The position numbers were made by a program, and so were the translations under genes. From Alphaproteobacteria bacterium (lineage in GTDB: Bacteria; Pseudomonadota; Alphaproteobacteria; UBA828): DNA of 47,958 bases. Positions 14,808 to 23,748 of this stretch are shown here, piece after piece; the stretch's first letter is position 1, and the number at the start of each line of letters is the position of its first letter. The notes beneath the pieces were generated by a model. That model searched no databases. It saw nothing but the letters and a program-made list of their open reading frames with translations, and was not told where the DNA came from. The stretch covers positions 1 to 47,958 of the forward strand of contig WTGU01000142.1 in NCBI GenBank assembly GCA_011523425.1. Reading direction: 5' to 3'.

Positions 14808-16241
14808 TCAGAACTGGCGCACGAATCTGAGCTCGCCGCGGGTCCGCTCGAAGTCGTGGAGCTGCGCGTTGGTATCCCGCTTCTCGTAGACGAGCGAGAC
14901 CTCCGGGCTGAAGCCCAGCACCGTGATGCCCCGGTTGTGCAGCGACGCGCGCAGGCTGCGGGTGCGGTCCACCCGCGCGCCGTTGTCCGGTACATGCGGG
15001 AACCAGCCGCTGCCGTAATCCGTCCGCCGGTACTCGGCGCCGCCGCCCAGGGTGAAGCCCTCGGGCAGGATCACCGAGACGCCCGCGCCGATGCGCTTGC
15101 TTGCGTTGCGCGCCCGCGTGGACGCCGGCCGCTCCCGCCCGTAGCCGGTCGTGAGGTCCAGCCGCAGCGTCGGCGTGATGATCCACGCGGCGCCCAGCGA
15201 GAGATCCGCCACCGGGCCGTCGAGGGAGGTCTGCGTACGGTAGCGCCGCCCCTGCCACGAGGCGCCGCCGCTCAGCGTCAGGTGCGGGTTGAAGCGGTGG
15301 CGCACCTCGAGGCGCGTGCCCAGCGCGTGATGGTCCTTCACCGTGCCGGCCCAGCGCTGGCTCGCGGTGGCGAGCACGCTGGCCTCGGTATCCCGGTCGA
15401 GCAGCACGCGCGGGCCGAGATGGACCGAGGCGTAGGTCTCGTCGAAGCGGGATTGGCTGTACTCCCGCCGCGAGGCGTTGGCGCCGGCGCGGAGCCGCGT
15501 CTGCGGCCCGAGCGGCACCTGGTACTCCGCCCCGCCCCAGACCGAGAGGCCGAGGCCGGAGGTGACCAGGTCATCCTCGTCCCGCACGAAGGGGAGGCCG
15601 TAGATGTAGATGATCCGCTCGCCCGAGGTGCCGCCGAGGTTGCTGTCGGGCAGGAGCGCGAGGCCGGCGTTGTAGCTCCAGCGCCGGCGCGCGCGGATCA
15701 GAGTGAGGAAGTTCCGGACGTTGGCCACGACGGGCGGCGGCACGTCGCCCGCCAGCACCCACTCGAAGTGCTCGCGGGCGAGGTCGTCCTCGCCCTGGTG
15801 GAAGAAGGCGCGCGCGAGCTCCAGCCGCACCCGCACCAGCGAGGGATCGCGGTTGAGGATGTCCCGGAAGGCGGCGACCGCGAGGTCAAGCAGTATCTCC
15901 CGCCGCTCTTCCGAGACACCGGGCGCGAGCGAGGCCTGCGTGGCCGCGAGGCCGAGGAGGAAGAGCATGTCTGTGCGGCGGGGATGATCGGGATACTGCT
16001 CCACCAGCGCGTACAAGATCGTCAGCGCATCCTCGAAGCGGCCCGAGTCCACCAGCGCCCGCGCTAGGCCGAGGGCCTCGCCCACGGAAAGGGATGACGG
16101 CGCGGGCTCCTCCGCCGCCGTGTCCGCCTGCGTCTGCACGGTTGCCGGCTCCTCGGTGGCGCCCCAGGCAGGAAGGGCCGGCAGCGCCAGCAGAAGGCAT
16201 ACGCAGACCGCAAGCGCGCGGCAGAGGGGCGTGAGGGTCAT
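14808..16241 (-). CDS. Slam-like outer-membrane surface lipoprotein assembly modifier (DUF560)
   Basis: The 477-residue protein has a signal peptide (hydrophobic residues 8-25, cleavage near AWGA). An N-terminal TPR-like helical region spans about 50-185 (SVGEALGLARALVDSGRFEDAL, residues split over two helices; later FRDILNRDPSLVRVRLELAR). A C-terminal barrel of about 290 residues ends in FVRQF. The junction VRNFLTLIRARRRWSYNAG resembles the start of the DUF560 barrel in Neisseria Slam proteins, which flip lipoproteins with TbpB-like barrels to the cell surface. The gene just upstream encodes such a lipoprotein, 139 bases away with a terminator-like hairpin between them. Function is inferred from family and neighbour. 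Confidence 0.82.
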   Translation of the reverse strand: MTLTPLCRALAVCVCLLLALPALPAWGATEEPATVQTQADTAAEEPAPSSLSVGEALGLARALVDSGRFEDALTILYALVEQYPDHPRRTDMLFLLGLAATQASLAPGVSEERREILLDLAVAAFRDILNRDPSLVRVRLELARAFFHQGEDDLAREHFEWVLAGDVPPPVVANVRNFLTLIRARRRWSYNAGLALLPDSNLGGTSGERIIYIYGLPFVRDEDDLVTSGLGLSVWGGAEYQVPLGPQTRLRAGANASRREYSQSRFDETYASVHLGPRVLLDRDTEASVLATASQRWAGTVKDHHALGTRLEVRHRFNPHLTLSGGASWQGRRYRTQTSLDGPVADLSLGAAWIITPTLRLDLTTGYGRERPASTRARNASKRIGAGVSVILPEGFTLGGGAEYRRTDYGSGWFPHVPDNGARVDRTRSLRASLHNRGITVLGFSPEVSLVYEKRDTNAQLHDFERTRGELRFVRQF

Positions 16242-16271
16242 CGCGAACCGGGGGCAGCGAAAGGGACGAAG

Positions 16272-16312
16272 GGAAAGAAAAGGGAGGGTGACGCTCTGTG
16301 CGCCACCCTCCC
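16272..16312 (-). terminator. Terminator between the TbpB-like lipoprotein and the Slam-like gene
   Basis: On the leftward strand the stem GGGAGGGTG...CACCCTCCC (16312-16304 with 16290-16282), extended by inner GCGC/GCGT pairing, is followed by TTTTCTTTCCC. It lies 68 bases after the lipoprotein stop and ends about 30 bases before the Slam-like start. It should make the lipoprotein much more abundant than its exporter, with limited read-through into the exporter gene. Confidence 0.8.
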
Positions 16313-16380
16313 GACTGACGAGCCTCGCAAGGGGTCAGGGTGCCATGAGACGAACCCGGGCCCCGTCGTCGGCCTGCTTA

Positions 16381-18264
16381 CTACTGCGTGGCACCGAAGC
16401 CGCCGATCACGCTGGCATTGTCGGTCACGGCGTCAAAGGTGCCTGCGACCGCGCTCGGCGCATCGTCGTCTTCCATGCCGTCATCGTAGAACGAGCCTTG
16501 CCACCTCCCGGCATCGGTTGTCGTGAGACCTCCACCGAAGTTCACTTCGCTGGTGCCGGCGAACGTCGCGCTGCCATCGGTCAGGTCGGCATCCTCCAAG
16601 ACTACCCTCCATGACACGCTTTCCGTGTCATTCAACACGAAACCCGAGACCGAACCCCCAATCGTCCCCGCCGCATCATCTGCACCGAACTTCGCGGTCA
16701 GATTGGCGGTCGCGGTGAAGTGACCGACGCCGGAATCCGTATGCGCGCCAGCGGTGAAGGTTCTGGTCACGAACTTGCCGGCCGCCGGCCCCGTGTAGGA
16801 CACGTTGCCTTCGATCTCGTTATTGGCAGTGGCCTCGTAGCCCGTGGAGCCACCGGCGAAGACCTCGACATCGTGCGTGCCGTCATTGGCCTTAGGCTTG
16901 TCCAGCCACCAGCCGAACCACGCATAGCCGGTATCTGCAACCTTGACCGTGGCCGAGTTGGGCGCGTTGGGGGTGAACGACCAAGTGTTAGTGGCGTCCC
17001 CCTGCAGTTCACCGTCCCCATTGGTGGTCAGTGAGCAGGTCGCGGCACTGCACGCGAACACGCCCGGCACGCCGTCATACATGCCGGTGAATGACGTCGG
17101 GCGTCCGCTGTCGCCGCCGTAATTGTAGGTCGTGCTGGCGGTGGAGGGGAAGTGACTGGACGAAGCCTTCGCTGGGTCGGCCTGGTCGGCGTTATCAGCA
17201 TGAGCAGCACCGAGGAAGTTGGTGACGCCTGTGTAGACCGTTCTGAACAACGTGTCGGCCGGCGCATCGATGTCCGTATAGATCACCAATGTGTCCGTGG
17301 CCTCGGTTGCGGCATCAGTCATCGTCAGCATGACGGCGTTCCAGTCGCCACTGCCGGCCATGGCCGTGCCGCCGCTGTAGTCGTCAGGGTTCTCACCGTT
17401 CACGTCGACCGCGATCATCCCGGCGGCGTCGCGTGTCGCCGTAATCGCGGAAACGCCAGATCCAGTCGCGTCAGGACCTACTTTGGCGGTGTAGCTGGCC
17501 GGAATCCGGTTGTCGCCGCCGACCGTGCTGTCGGTGATCGACATCCTGATGGCCAGCTCTCTGGCGATCCTCTCCGCCTTGTCCAGATCGGCCTCGGTGT
17601 CGGCGAGCTCCGCCAGCTTGTCGGCAAGCGCCTTCTCCGCCTCGTCGGCACGCGTATTGGCCGCCATAGCGTCGGCCTCCGCCGCGTCGGCACGGGAGAC
17701 AGCCGCGTCACGCGCGGCATTGGCCGCGTCACGCTCCATCTCCGCCGTGGCCTGAGCGGCCAAGGCGGCATCGCGGGCGGCGTTGGCCGCGTCACGCGCC
17801 ATATTGGCCGCATCACGCTCCGACTCCGCCATGCCCTGAGCGGCTTCGGCGTCAGCCTGAGCCTGCTCCGCCGCCATCTGTGCGGCTTCGGCATTGGCCT
17901 GGGCCTGCTCCGCCGCCATCTGTGCGGCTTCGGCGTTGGCCTGGGCCTGCTCCGCCGCCATCCGCGCGGCCACGGCCGCGTCCCGAGCGGTGTTGGCCGC
18001 GTCACGCTCCGCCTCCGCCGTGGCCTGCGCGGCCAAGGCGGCGTCCCGAGCGGCGTTGGCCGCATCACGCTCAGCCTCCGCCGTGGCCTGCGCGGCCAGC
18101 GCGGCATCGCGTTCGGCCAGCAATTGCGCGGCGGTATCCTCGGCGTTGTCGGCCCGCGTGTTCGCGGCGTTCTCGCCGGAGCTGGAGCAGCCGTACATGA
18201 CGGCCGAGAGGGCGACGATGGAGCACGCCGCCAGCAAACTGCGAGTCAGCTTCGTCTTCTTCAT
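16381..18264 (-). CDS. Surface lipoprotein with coiled-coil stalk and TbpB-like C-terminal barrel (putative Slam substrate)
   Basis: The 627-residue precursor has a lipoprotein signal peptide with likely lipidation at Cys26 (AVMYGC, followed by SSSGEN). From about residue 38 to 250 it is an Ala/Glu/Arg-rich heptad region built of 14- and 21-residue units, surely a long coiled coil. The C-terminal part (about 497-627) reads as an eight-stranded barrel with TbpB-like hallmarks GRWQGSFYDDG and AVAGTFDA...ASVIGGFGA. I infer that lipid anchors the stalk in the outer membrane and the barrel is displayed outward by the Slam-like protein encoded next. The ATG at 18264 has GAGGAGAG upstream. The ligand is unknown: the barrel may be only an export signal, as reported for Slam substrates. 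Confidence 0.82.
   Translation of the reverse strand: MKKTKLTRSLLAACSIVALSAVMYGCSSSGENAANTRADNAEDTAAQLLAERDAALAAQATAEAERDAANAARDAALAAQATAEAERDAANTARDAAVAARMAAEQAQANAEAAQMAAEQAQANAEAAQMAAEQAQADAEAAQGMAESERDAANMARDAANAARDAALAAQATAEMERDAANAARDAAVSRADAAEADAMAANTRADEAEKALADKLAELADTEADLDKAERIARELAIRMSITDSTVGGDNRIPASYTAKVGPDATGSGVSAITATRDAAGMIAVDVNGENPDDYSGGTAMAGSGDWNAVMLTMTDAATEATDTLVIYTDIDAPADTLFRTVYTGVTNFLGAAHADNADQADPAKASSSHFPSTASTTYNYGGDSGRPTSFTGMYDGVPGVFACSAATCSLTTNGDGELQGDATNTWSFTPNAPNSATVKVADTGYAWFGWWLDKPKANDGTHDVEVFAGGSTGYEATANNEIEGNVSYTGPAAGKFVTRTFTAGAHTDSGVGHFTATANLTAKFGADDAAGTIGGSVSGFVLNDTESVSWRVVLEDADLTDGSATFAGTSEVNFGGGLTTTDAGRWQGSFYDDGMEDDDAPSAVAGTFDAVTDNASVIGGFGATQ
17700..18126 (-). 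repeat. Tandem coding repeats, 42-bp and 63-bp units
   Basis: Inside the coiled-coil lipoprotein gene, a 42-base unit (14 residues, two heptads) occurs at 17855-17896 and 17897-17938 with few differences, and a partial copy follows at 17939. A 63-base unit (21 residues, three heptads) occurs at 18001-18063 and again from 18064, with a degenerate relative around 17700-17790. Both units keep the reading frame and the heptad phase, so copy-number change would lengthen or shorten the stalk without breaking the protein. Confidence 0.85.
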
Positions 18265-18633
18265 GGCTTCGAGGCTCTCCTCAGTCTGAAGAGGCCTCGT
18301 GCTATTCCCGGAGGCCTCGGTTGTTGAACTTCGCGGCCGTCAGCGTAAATGACGACTCGGGCAGAGTCCATAGCAATCCATCTCATCACGATGTTTCCGA
18401 GATGTCTACCCCGGAGACGCCCGCCGCGGTAACCCGCAACTGCGGCCGCCTGCCGAGACCGAAAGCCATGGTTGCTGCCGGGGGTCGTCCGGGCTCTCTG
18501 TCCCGCTCCACTGCAGCCCTCCCGCACATCCTGGCGACATCCTCCCTGTCGTAGGGCATGCTGTCACCGAAGCACGCCACAACTATGGCGCCGATGCAAG
18601 GGATTAATCGACATTAATTTATCTTGCCTCCGC
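18265..18633. other. Intergenic region upstream of the coiled-coil lipoprotein gene
   Basis: This 369-base gap between phoB and the lipoprotein gene (both leftward) holds no convincing gene. Short open frames at 18321-18554 (rightward) and 18386-18580 (leftward) lack family features. Two things stand out. One is the inverted pair GAGGCCTC at 18291-18298 and 18311-18318, which would form a hairpin in the lipoprotein mRNA leader about 30 bases before the ATG. The other is an AT-rich patch at 18602-18622 with two ATTAAT hexamers four bases apart, just after the phoB stop. The patch may be the end of phoB transcription or a regulator site. I could not place a confident promoter. Confidence 0.5.
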
Positions 18634-19326
18634 TCAACTTGCGCCGGCATCGAGGGCGTAGCCGGCGGAGCGGACGGTGCGGATCAGGTCCGGCCTATCC
18701 TGGCCGTTGAGCGCCTGGCGCAGGCGGCGGACGTGGACATCGACGGTGCGGCTCTCGATGAAGATGTCCGGCCCCCAGACGGAATCCAGCAACTGCTCGC
18801 GCGAGAAGACGCGGCCGGGGTGCTCCATCAGGTGGCGCAGGAGGCGGAACTCGGTGGGGCCGAGGTGGATGGCGGCGTCCTCGCGCGTGACCCGGTGGGC
18901 GGCGAGGTCCATGCGGAGGTCGGCGTAGGTGAGCACCTCGTCGCCGAGGGCCGGGCGCAGGCGGCGCAGGATCGCGCGGATGCGGGCGAGAAGCTCGGCC
19001 GGCGAGAAGGGCTTGACCACGTAGTCGTCGGCGCCGCCGTCGAGCCCGCGCACCCGGTCGGCCTCCTCGCCGCGCGCGGTCAGCATGACGATGGGGAGCG
19101 GCTGCGGGTCCGAGCGGCGGCGCACGCGGCGGCAGACCTCGATGCCGCTGAGGGTTGGCAGCATCCAGTCGAGCACCATCAGGTCCGGGCGGCGCTCTTC
19201 GACCATGAGCAGCGCCTCCTCGCCGTCGACGGCCTCGCCCACCTCGAAGCCGGCCTTCTCCAGGTTGTAGCGGAGCAGGGTGAGGAGGGCGGCCTCGTCC
19301 TCGACGATCAGGATGTAGGGCTTCAT
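18634..19326 (-). CDS. phoB: Phosphate regulon response regulator PhoB
   Basis: The 230-residue OmpR-family regulator has a receiver domain at residues 1-120 with the acidic pocket Glu9/Asp10, phosphorylation site Asp53 (VLDWMLP), Thr83 and Lys105 (VVKPF). The C-terminal winged-helix domain ends RTVDVHVRRLRQAL...IRTVRSAGYAL. Phosphorylated by PhoR under phosphate limitation, it binds Pho boxes and activates the pst operon and others. The start at 19326 overlaps the phoU stop by four bases, so it is translationally coupled as the last gene of the operon. Confidence 0.96.
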   Translation of the reverse strand: MKPYILIVEDEAALLTLLRYNLEKAGFEVGEAVDGEEALLMVEERRPDLMVLDWMLPTLSGIEVCRRVRRRSDPQPLPIVMLTARGEEADRVRGLDGGADDYVVKPFSPAELLARIRAILRRLRPALGDEVLTYADLRMDLAAHRVTREDAAIHLGPTEFRLLRHLMEHPGRVFSREQLLDSVWGPDIFIESRTVDVHVRRLRQALNGQDRPDLIRTVRSAGYALDAGAS

Positions 19327-20051
19327 GACGCGGGCGCCTCCGTTTCGCCGTCGGCCTGGTGGAAGGACGTGACGTCGCCCTTGGGGCGTTCCTCCTCCAC
19401 CGGCGTGCCGGTCACCACGTAGCTCACGGTCTCGGCGATGTTGGTGGCGTGGTCGCCGATCCGCTCGATGTTCTTGGCGATGAAGAGGAGGTGCGCGCAC
19501 GGCGTGATCCGGCGCGGGTCCTCCATCATGTAGGTGAGCAGCTCGCGGAAGAGGCTGTTGTAGGATTCGTCCACGTCCTCGTCGCGCCGCCAGACGGCCA
19601 TGGCGCGGTCCACGTCGCGGTCGCGGAAGGAATCGAGCACGTCCTTGATCATGCCCTGGGCGACGCCGGCCATGCGCGAGATCGCGTGGGTGAGGCGGAT
19701 GGGGTCGATCTCCTGGATGGCGATGGAGCGCTTGGCGACGTTGGCGGCGTAGTCGCCCATGCGCTCGAGGTCGCTGGCGACCTTGAGCGAGGCGGTGATG
19801 ACGCGGAGATCCACCGCCACCGGCTGGCGCAGCGCGAGGATGCGGACGGCGAGGTGGTCGATCTCGGCCTCCAGCGCGTCGACGCGGCGGTCCTCGGTGA
19901 TGACGCGGGAGGCGAGCTCGTCGTCGCGGCGGACGAGCGCGGCGATGGAGGCGGCGAGCTGCTGCTCGACGATGCCGCCCATCTCCAGGATCGCGTTGTT
20001 CATGCGATCCAGCTCCTCGTCGTAGGCCTTGACCGTGTGCTCCGCCGCCAT
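19323..20051 (-). CDS. phoU: Phosphate transport/signalling regulator PhoU
   Basis: The 242-residue all-helical protein is made of two PhoU three-helix repeats. Each has the metal-binding style motif found here as DLERMGDYAANVAKRS (about residue 92) and NIERIGDHATNIAETVSYVVTG (about 192, shown in part). It restrains PhoR kinase activity when phosphate import is adequate and limits PstSCAB flux. It lies between pstB (43-base gap) and phoB (4-base overlap), the standard order. Confidence 0.96.
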   Translation of the reverse strand: MAAEHTVKAYDEELDRMNNAILEMGGIVEQQLAASIAALVRRDDELASRVITEDRRVDALEAEIDHLAVRILALRQPVAVDLRVITASLKVASDLERMGDYAANVAKRSIAIQEIDPIRLTHAISRMAGVAQGMIKDVLDSFRDRDVDRAMAVWRRDEDVDESYNSLFRELLTYMMEDPRRITPCAHLLFIAKNIERIGDHATNIAETVSYVVTGTPVEEERPKGDVTSFHQADGETEAPAS

Positions 20052-20094
20052 CGGTCGCTCTCCTTGTCTCCGGCCTTCGCCTCGTTCCCCACGC

Positions 20095-20946
<852 letters not shown>

Positions 20947-20965
20947 GATACCACTCCCTGCCCGC

Positions 20966-22276
20966 CTAGAAGCGGACCTCGAACCTGCGCCTGAGATAGA
21001 TCGCCACCGCGTTCATGGCGATGAGGAAGGCCAGCAGCACCAGGATCGCCGCCGAGACCTTCTCGACGAAGCCGCGCTCCGGGCTGTCCGCCCAGAGGAA
21101 GATCTGAACGGGGAGCGCCGTCGCCGGGTCGAAGGGGCTGCCGGGGATGTCGACGATGAAGGCCACCATCCCGATCATCAAGAGCGGCGCGGTCTCGCCC
21201 AGCGCCCTCGCCATGCCGATGATCGTGCCGGTGAGGATGCCGGGCGTGGCCAGCGGCAGCACGTGGTGGAAGACCATCTGGATGGGCGAGGCGCCGACGC
21301 CGTAGGCGCCCTCGCGGATCGAGGGCGGTACCGCCTTCAGCGCGGAGCGCGCCGCGATGATGATCGTCGGCAGCGTCATCAGGGTGAGCGTCAGCCCGCC
21401 CACGATGGGCGCCGACCGCGGCAGGTGAAAGAGGTTGATGAACACCGCGAGCCCCAGCAGACCGAACACGATGGAGGGCACCGCCGCGAGGTTGTTGATG
21501 TTCACCTCGATCATGTCGGTGACGCGGTTCTTCGGCGCGAACTCCTCGAGATAGATCGCCGCGGTCACGCCGATCGGGAACGTCAGCACCAGCGTGACCA
21601 GCAACATGTAGAACGAGCCCGCGATGGCGCCGCCGATGCCGGCGATCTCCGGCTCCCGTGAATCGGCATTCGTGAAGAACGCGCCGTTGAAGCCCGTCTC
21701 GACGAAGCCCGCGGCATGGAGCGTGTCGATCCAGCCCAGCTGCTGGTCGTCGAGCCGGCGCTCGTCCTCCGGCACGTCGCGCGGCGCGCTCCCCTTGTTG
21801 AGCATGTCCACGTCGCTCGACGCGGTAAGCCAGACGCGCCGCGTGGTGCCGACGATCGAGGGATCGTCAACCAGCAGCTCCCGCAACTCGAAGCGCGCAG
21901 CCGTGCTCACGAGCTTCAGGAGCTTGCGCCGCTCCTTCCGCGACGTCACTTCGGGGAAGGCAGCGAAGACGGCTTCGCGCAAGAGCTTGCCGTAATCCGC
22001 GCGCTGCAGCTCTTCGGCCGTGGGCGCCTCGCCCACGCCGAGGACCTTGGGATCGAAATCGACCTCGAGCGCGACCGATGTCCTGACGAAGGCGGGGTAG
22101 CCTTCGACGATGACGCTGCCGATCAGGAGCGCAAGGAAGCCGAGGGCCACGAAGACGGCGACAAGGCCGTAGGCCTTGAAGCGGCGCTCGGCACGGTAGC
22201 GCCGGCGCAGCCTTCGCTTCGTCCAATCCGCGTCCTGCCAGGCTCCGGCGAGCCGCGGTTCTGCGATGTCAGTCAT
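20966..22276 (-). CDS. pstA: Phosphate ABC transporter permease PstA
   Basis: The 436-residue inner-membrane protein is longer than enterobacterial PstA (about 300). It has one N-terminal membrane segment ([20 protein letters not shown], about residues 33-52) and then a hydrophilic periplasmic-type insert of about 170 residues before the transport core. This is the alphaproteobacterial form. The core has the EAA-like loop [20 protein letters not shown] and five or six further membrane segments. Its start overlaps the pstC stop by eight bases, so the two permease subunits are made together. Confidence 0.94.
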   Translation of the reverse strand: MTDIAEPRLAGAWQDADWTKRRLRRRYRAERRFKAYGLVAVFVALGFLALLIGSVIVEGYPAFVRTSVALEVDFDPKVLGVGEAPTAEELQRADYGKLLREAVFAAFPEVTSRKERRKLLKLVSTAARFELRELLVDDPSIVGTTRRVWLTASSDVDMLNKGSAPRDVPEDERRLDDQQLGWIDTLHAAGFVETGFNGAFFTNADSREPEIAGIGGAIAGSFYMLLVTLVLTFPIGVTAAIYLEEFAPKNRVTDMIEVNINNLAAVPSIVFGLLGLAVFINLFHLPRSAPIVGGLTLTLMTLPTIIIAARSALKAVPPSIREGAYGVGASPIQMVFHHVLPLATPGILTGTIIGMARALGETAPLLMIGMVAFIVDIPGSPFDPATALPVQIFLWADSPERGFVEKVSAAILVLLAFLIAMNAVAIYLRRRFEVRF

Positions 22277-23651
22277 ACTGCTCCCGATACTTGCGCGCGA
22301 TGTGGAGCGCGAAGATGTTGAGCGCCAGCGTCACGACGAAGAGCATGAGCCCGAGCGCGAAGGCCGCCAGCGTCTTGGCGCTGTCGAACTCCTGATCGCC
22401 CACCAGCAGCGTCACGATCTGCACCGTGACGGTCGTCACCGCATCGAGCGGATTGGCGGTGAGGTTGGCGGCGAGGCCCGCGGCCATCACCACGATCATG
22501 GTCTCGCCGATGGCCCGGCTCACGGCGAGAAGGCAGGCGGCGACGATCCCGTGCAACGCCGCCGGCAGGATCACCTTGACCACGGTCTCCGACTTGGTGG
22601 CCCCCATGGCGAGCGAGCCCTCGCGCAGCGAATTCGGCACGGCGACGATGGCGTCATCGCTCAGCGACGAGATGAAGGGGATGATCATGATGCCCATGAC
22701 GACACCGGCGGCGAGCGCGCTTTCGGAGGCCACGTCGAGGCCGATCGATTCGCCGATTCCCCTGAACGTCGGCGCCACCACCAGCGCAGCGAAGAAGCCG
22801 TAGACCACCGTCGGCACGCCGGCCAGGATCTCCAGGATCGGCTTGGTCACGTTGCGGAAGCGGGGGCTGGCGAACTCGGCCATGTAGATGGCGGCGAAGA
22901 GGCCGACCGGGAGTGCCACCAGCATCGCGATCAGCGTGATCATCAACGTGCCGGTGAAGAGCGGTATCGCGCCGAAGGCGCCGGTGCTGCCCACTTGGTC
23001 CGCGCGGATGGCGGTCTGCGGGCTCCATTTCAAGCCGAAGAGGAAGTCCCAGAAGGGGATGATCGAGAAGAAGCGGATCGATTCGAACAGCACCGAGAGG
23101 ACGATGCCGATGGTGGTGACGATGGCGACGCAGGAGGACAGGATGAGCGCGATGTTCACGAAGCGCTCGACCTTGTTGCGCGCCCGCAAGGAAGGCGCAA
23201 TGCGGCGCCAGGCCCAGCCGAAGCCGGCGCCTCCCACGGCGAGCCCGATCGCCAGCACCGCGGCCTGGGCGGTGGCTTTCATGCTGGCGTAGCGATCCGC
23301 TGCGGCCTGCAGGGCCGGGTCCACCTCGCGGCTCACCACGTCGCCCGATGCCAGGTTGCGCACGTCGTTGAGAAGGAGGCCGATCATCGCCTCCGACTGC
23401 TCCGCCACCACCGGCCCGAGCGTGGAGAGCAGCAGCGCCTCCAGGATCGGCGTCTCGATGATCAGCCAGACGACGAGGACGATGCCGGAGGGAATCCCGC
23501 ACCAGAGCGCCACGTACCAGCCGTGATAGCCCGGCATCGAGTGGAGCTTGCCGAGATTGGAGCCGGCCGCGCTGAGCGCCCGGCGACGACCGAAATAGAG
23601 GCCGATGACCGCCAGCGCTAGAATCGCGATGAGGAGAATGGTGAGCTGCAC
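22269..23651 (-). CDS. pstC: Phosphate ABC transporter permease PstC
   Basis: The 460-residue inner-membrane protein is the enlarged alphaproteobacterial type. It has an N-terminal membrane helix (residues 2-20), a second and third in the first 170 residues, and the permease core with the EAA loop REGSLAMGATKSETVVKVIL. It forms the phosphate channel with PstA. It is the first pst gene after phoR, and a Pho-box-like site sits 67-84 bases upstream. No pstS, the periplasmic phosphate-binding protein that normally precedes pstC, is present in this window. Confidence 0.94.
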   Translation of the reverse strand: MQLTILLIAILALAVIGLYFGRRRALSAAGSNLGKLHSMPGYHGWYVALWCGIPSGIVLVVWLIIETPILEALLLSTLGPVVAEQSEAMIGLLLNDVRNLASGDVVSREVDPALQAAADRYASMKATAQAAVLAIGLAVGGAGFGWAWRRIAPSLRARNKVERFVNIALILSSCVAIVTTIGIVLSVLFESIRFFSIIPFWDFLFGLKWSPQTAIRADQVGSTGAFGAIPLFTGTLMITLIAMLVALPVGLFAAIYMAEFASPRFRNVTKPILEILAGVPTVVYGFFAALVVAPTFRGIGESIGLDVASESALAAGVVMGIMIIPFISSLSDDAIVAVPNSLREGSLAMGATKSETVVKVILPAALHGIVAACLLAVSRAIGETMIVVMAAGLAANLTANPLDAVTTVTVQIVTLLVGDQEFDSAKTLAAFALGLMLFVVTLALNIFALHIARKYREQYD

Positions 23652-23717
23652 GCCGTCCGGCCGTCCCCGCGGCTTGCGCTCGGTCGAGCGAGCGCGAGCC
23701 CAGCGTGTTATCGGGCC

Positions 23718-23735
23718 GGTTCAGGAATAAGTCAG
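23718..23735 (-). promoter_or_regulatory. Candidate Pho box upstream of pstC
   Basis: On the leftward strand the site reads CTGACTTATTCCTGAACC, two CTG-led half sites 11 bases apart, the spacing bound by PhoB. The match to CTGTCAT repeats is partial. It lies in the 97-base phoR-pstC gap and would give the pst genes a PhoB-controlled promoter separate from phoR. Confidence 0.45.
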
Positions 23736-23748
23736 ATTTGTTACGCTA

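Noticed and set aside
17700-18126. Tandem repeats considered as a CRISPR array
   Set aside because: Units are in frame inside a coding sequence, have no unique spacers and encode a regular coiled coil.
18321-18580. Short open frames on both strands between phoB and the coiled-coil lipoprotein gene
   Set aside because: No ribosome binding site, no recognisable family and mutual overlap; treated as non-coding.
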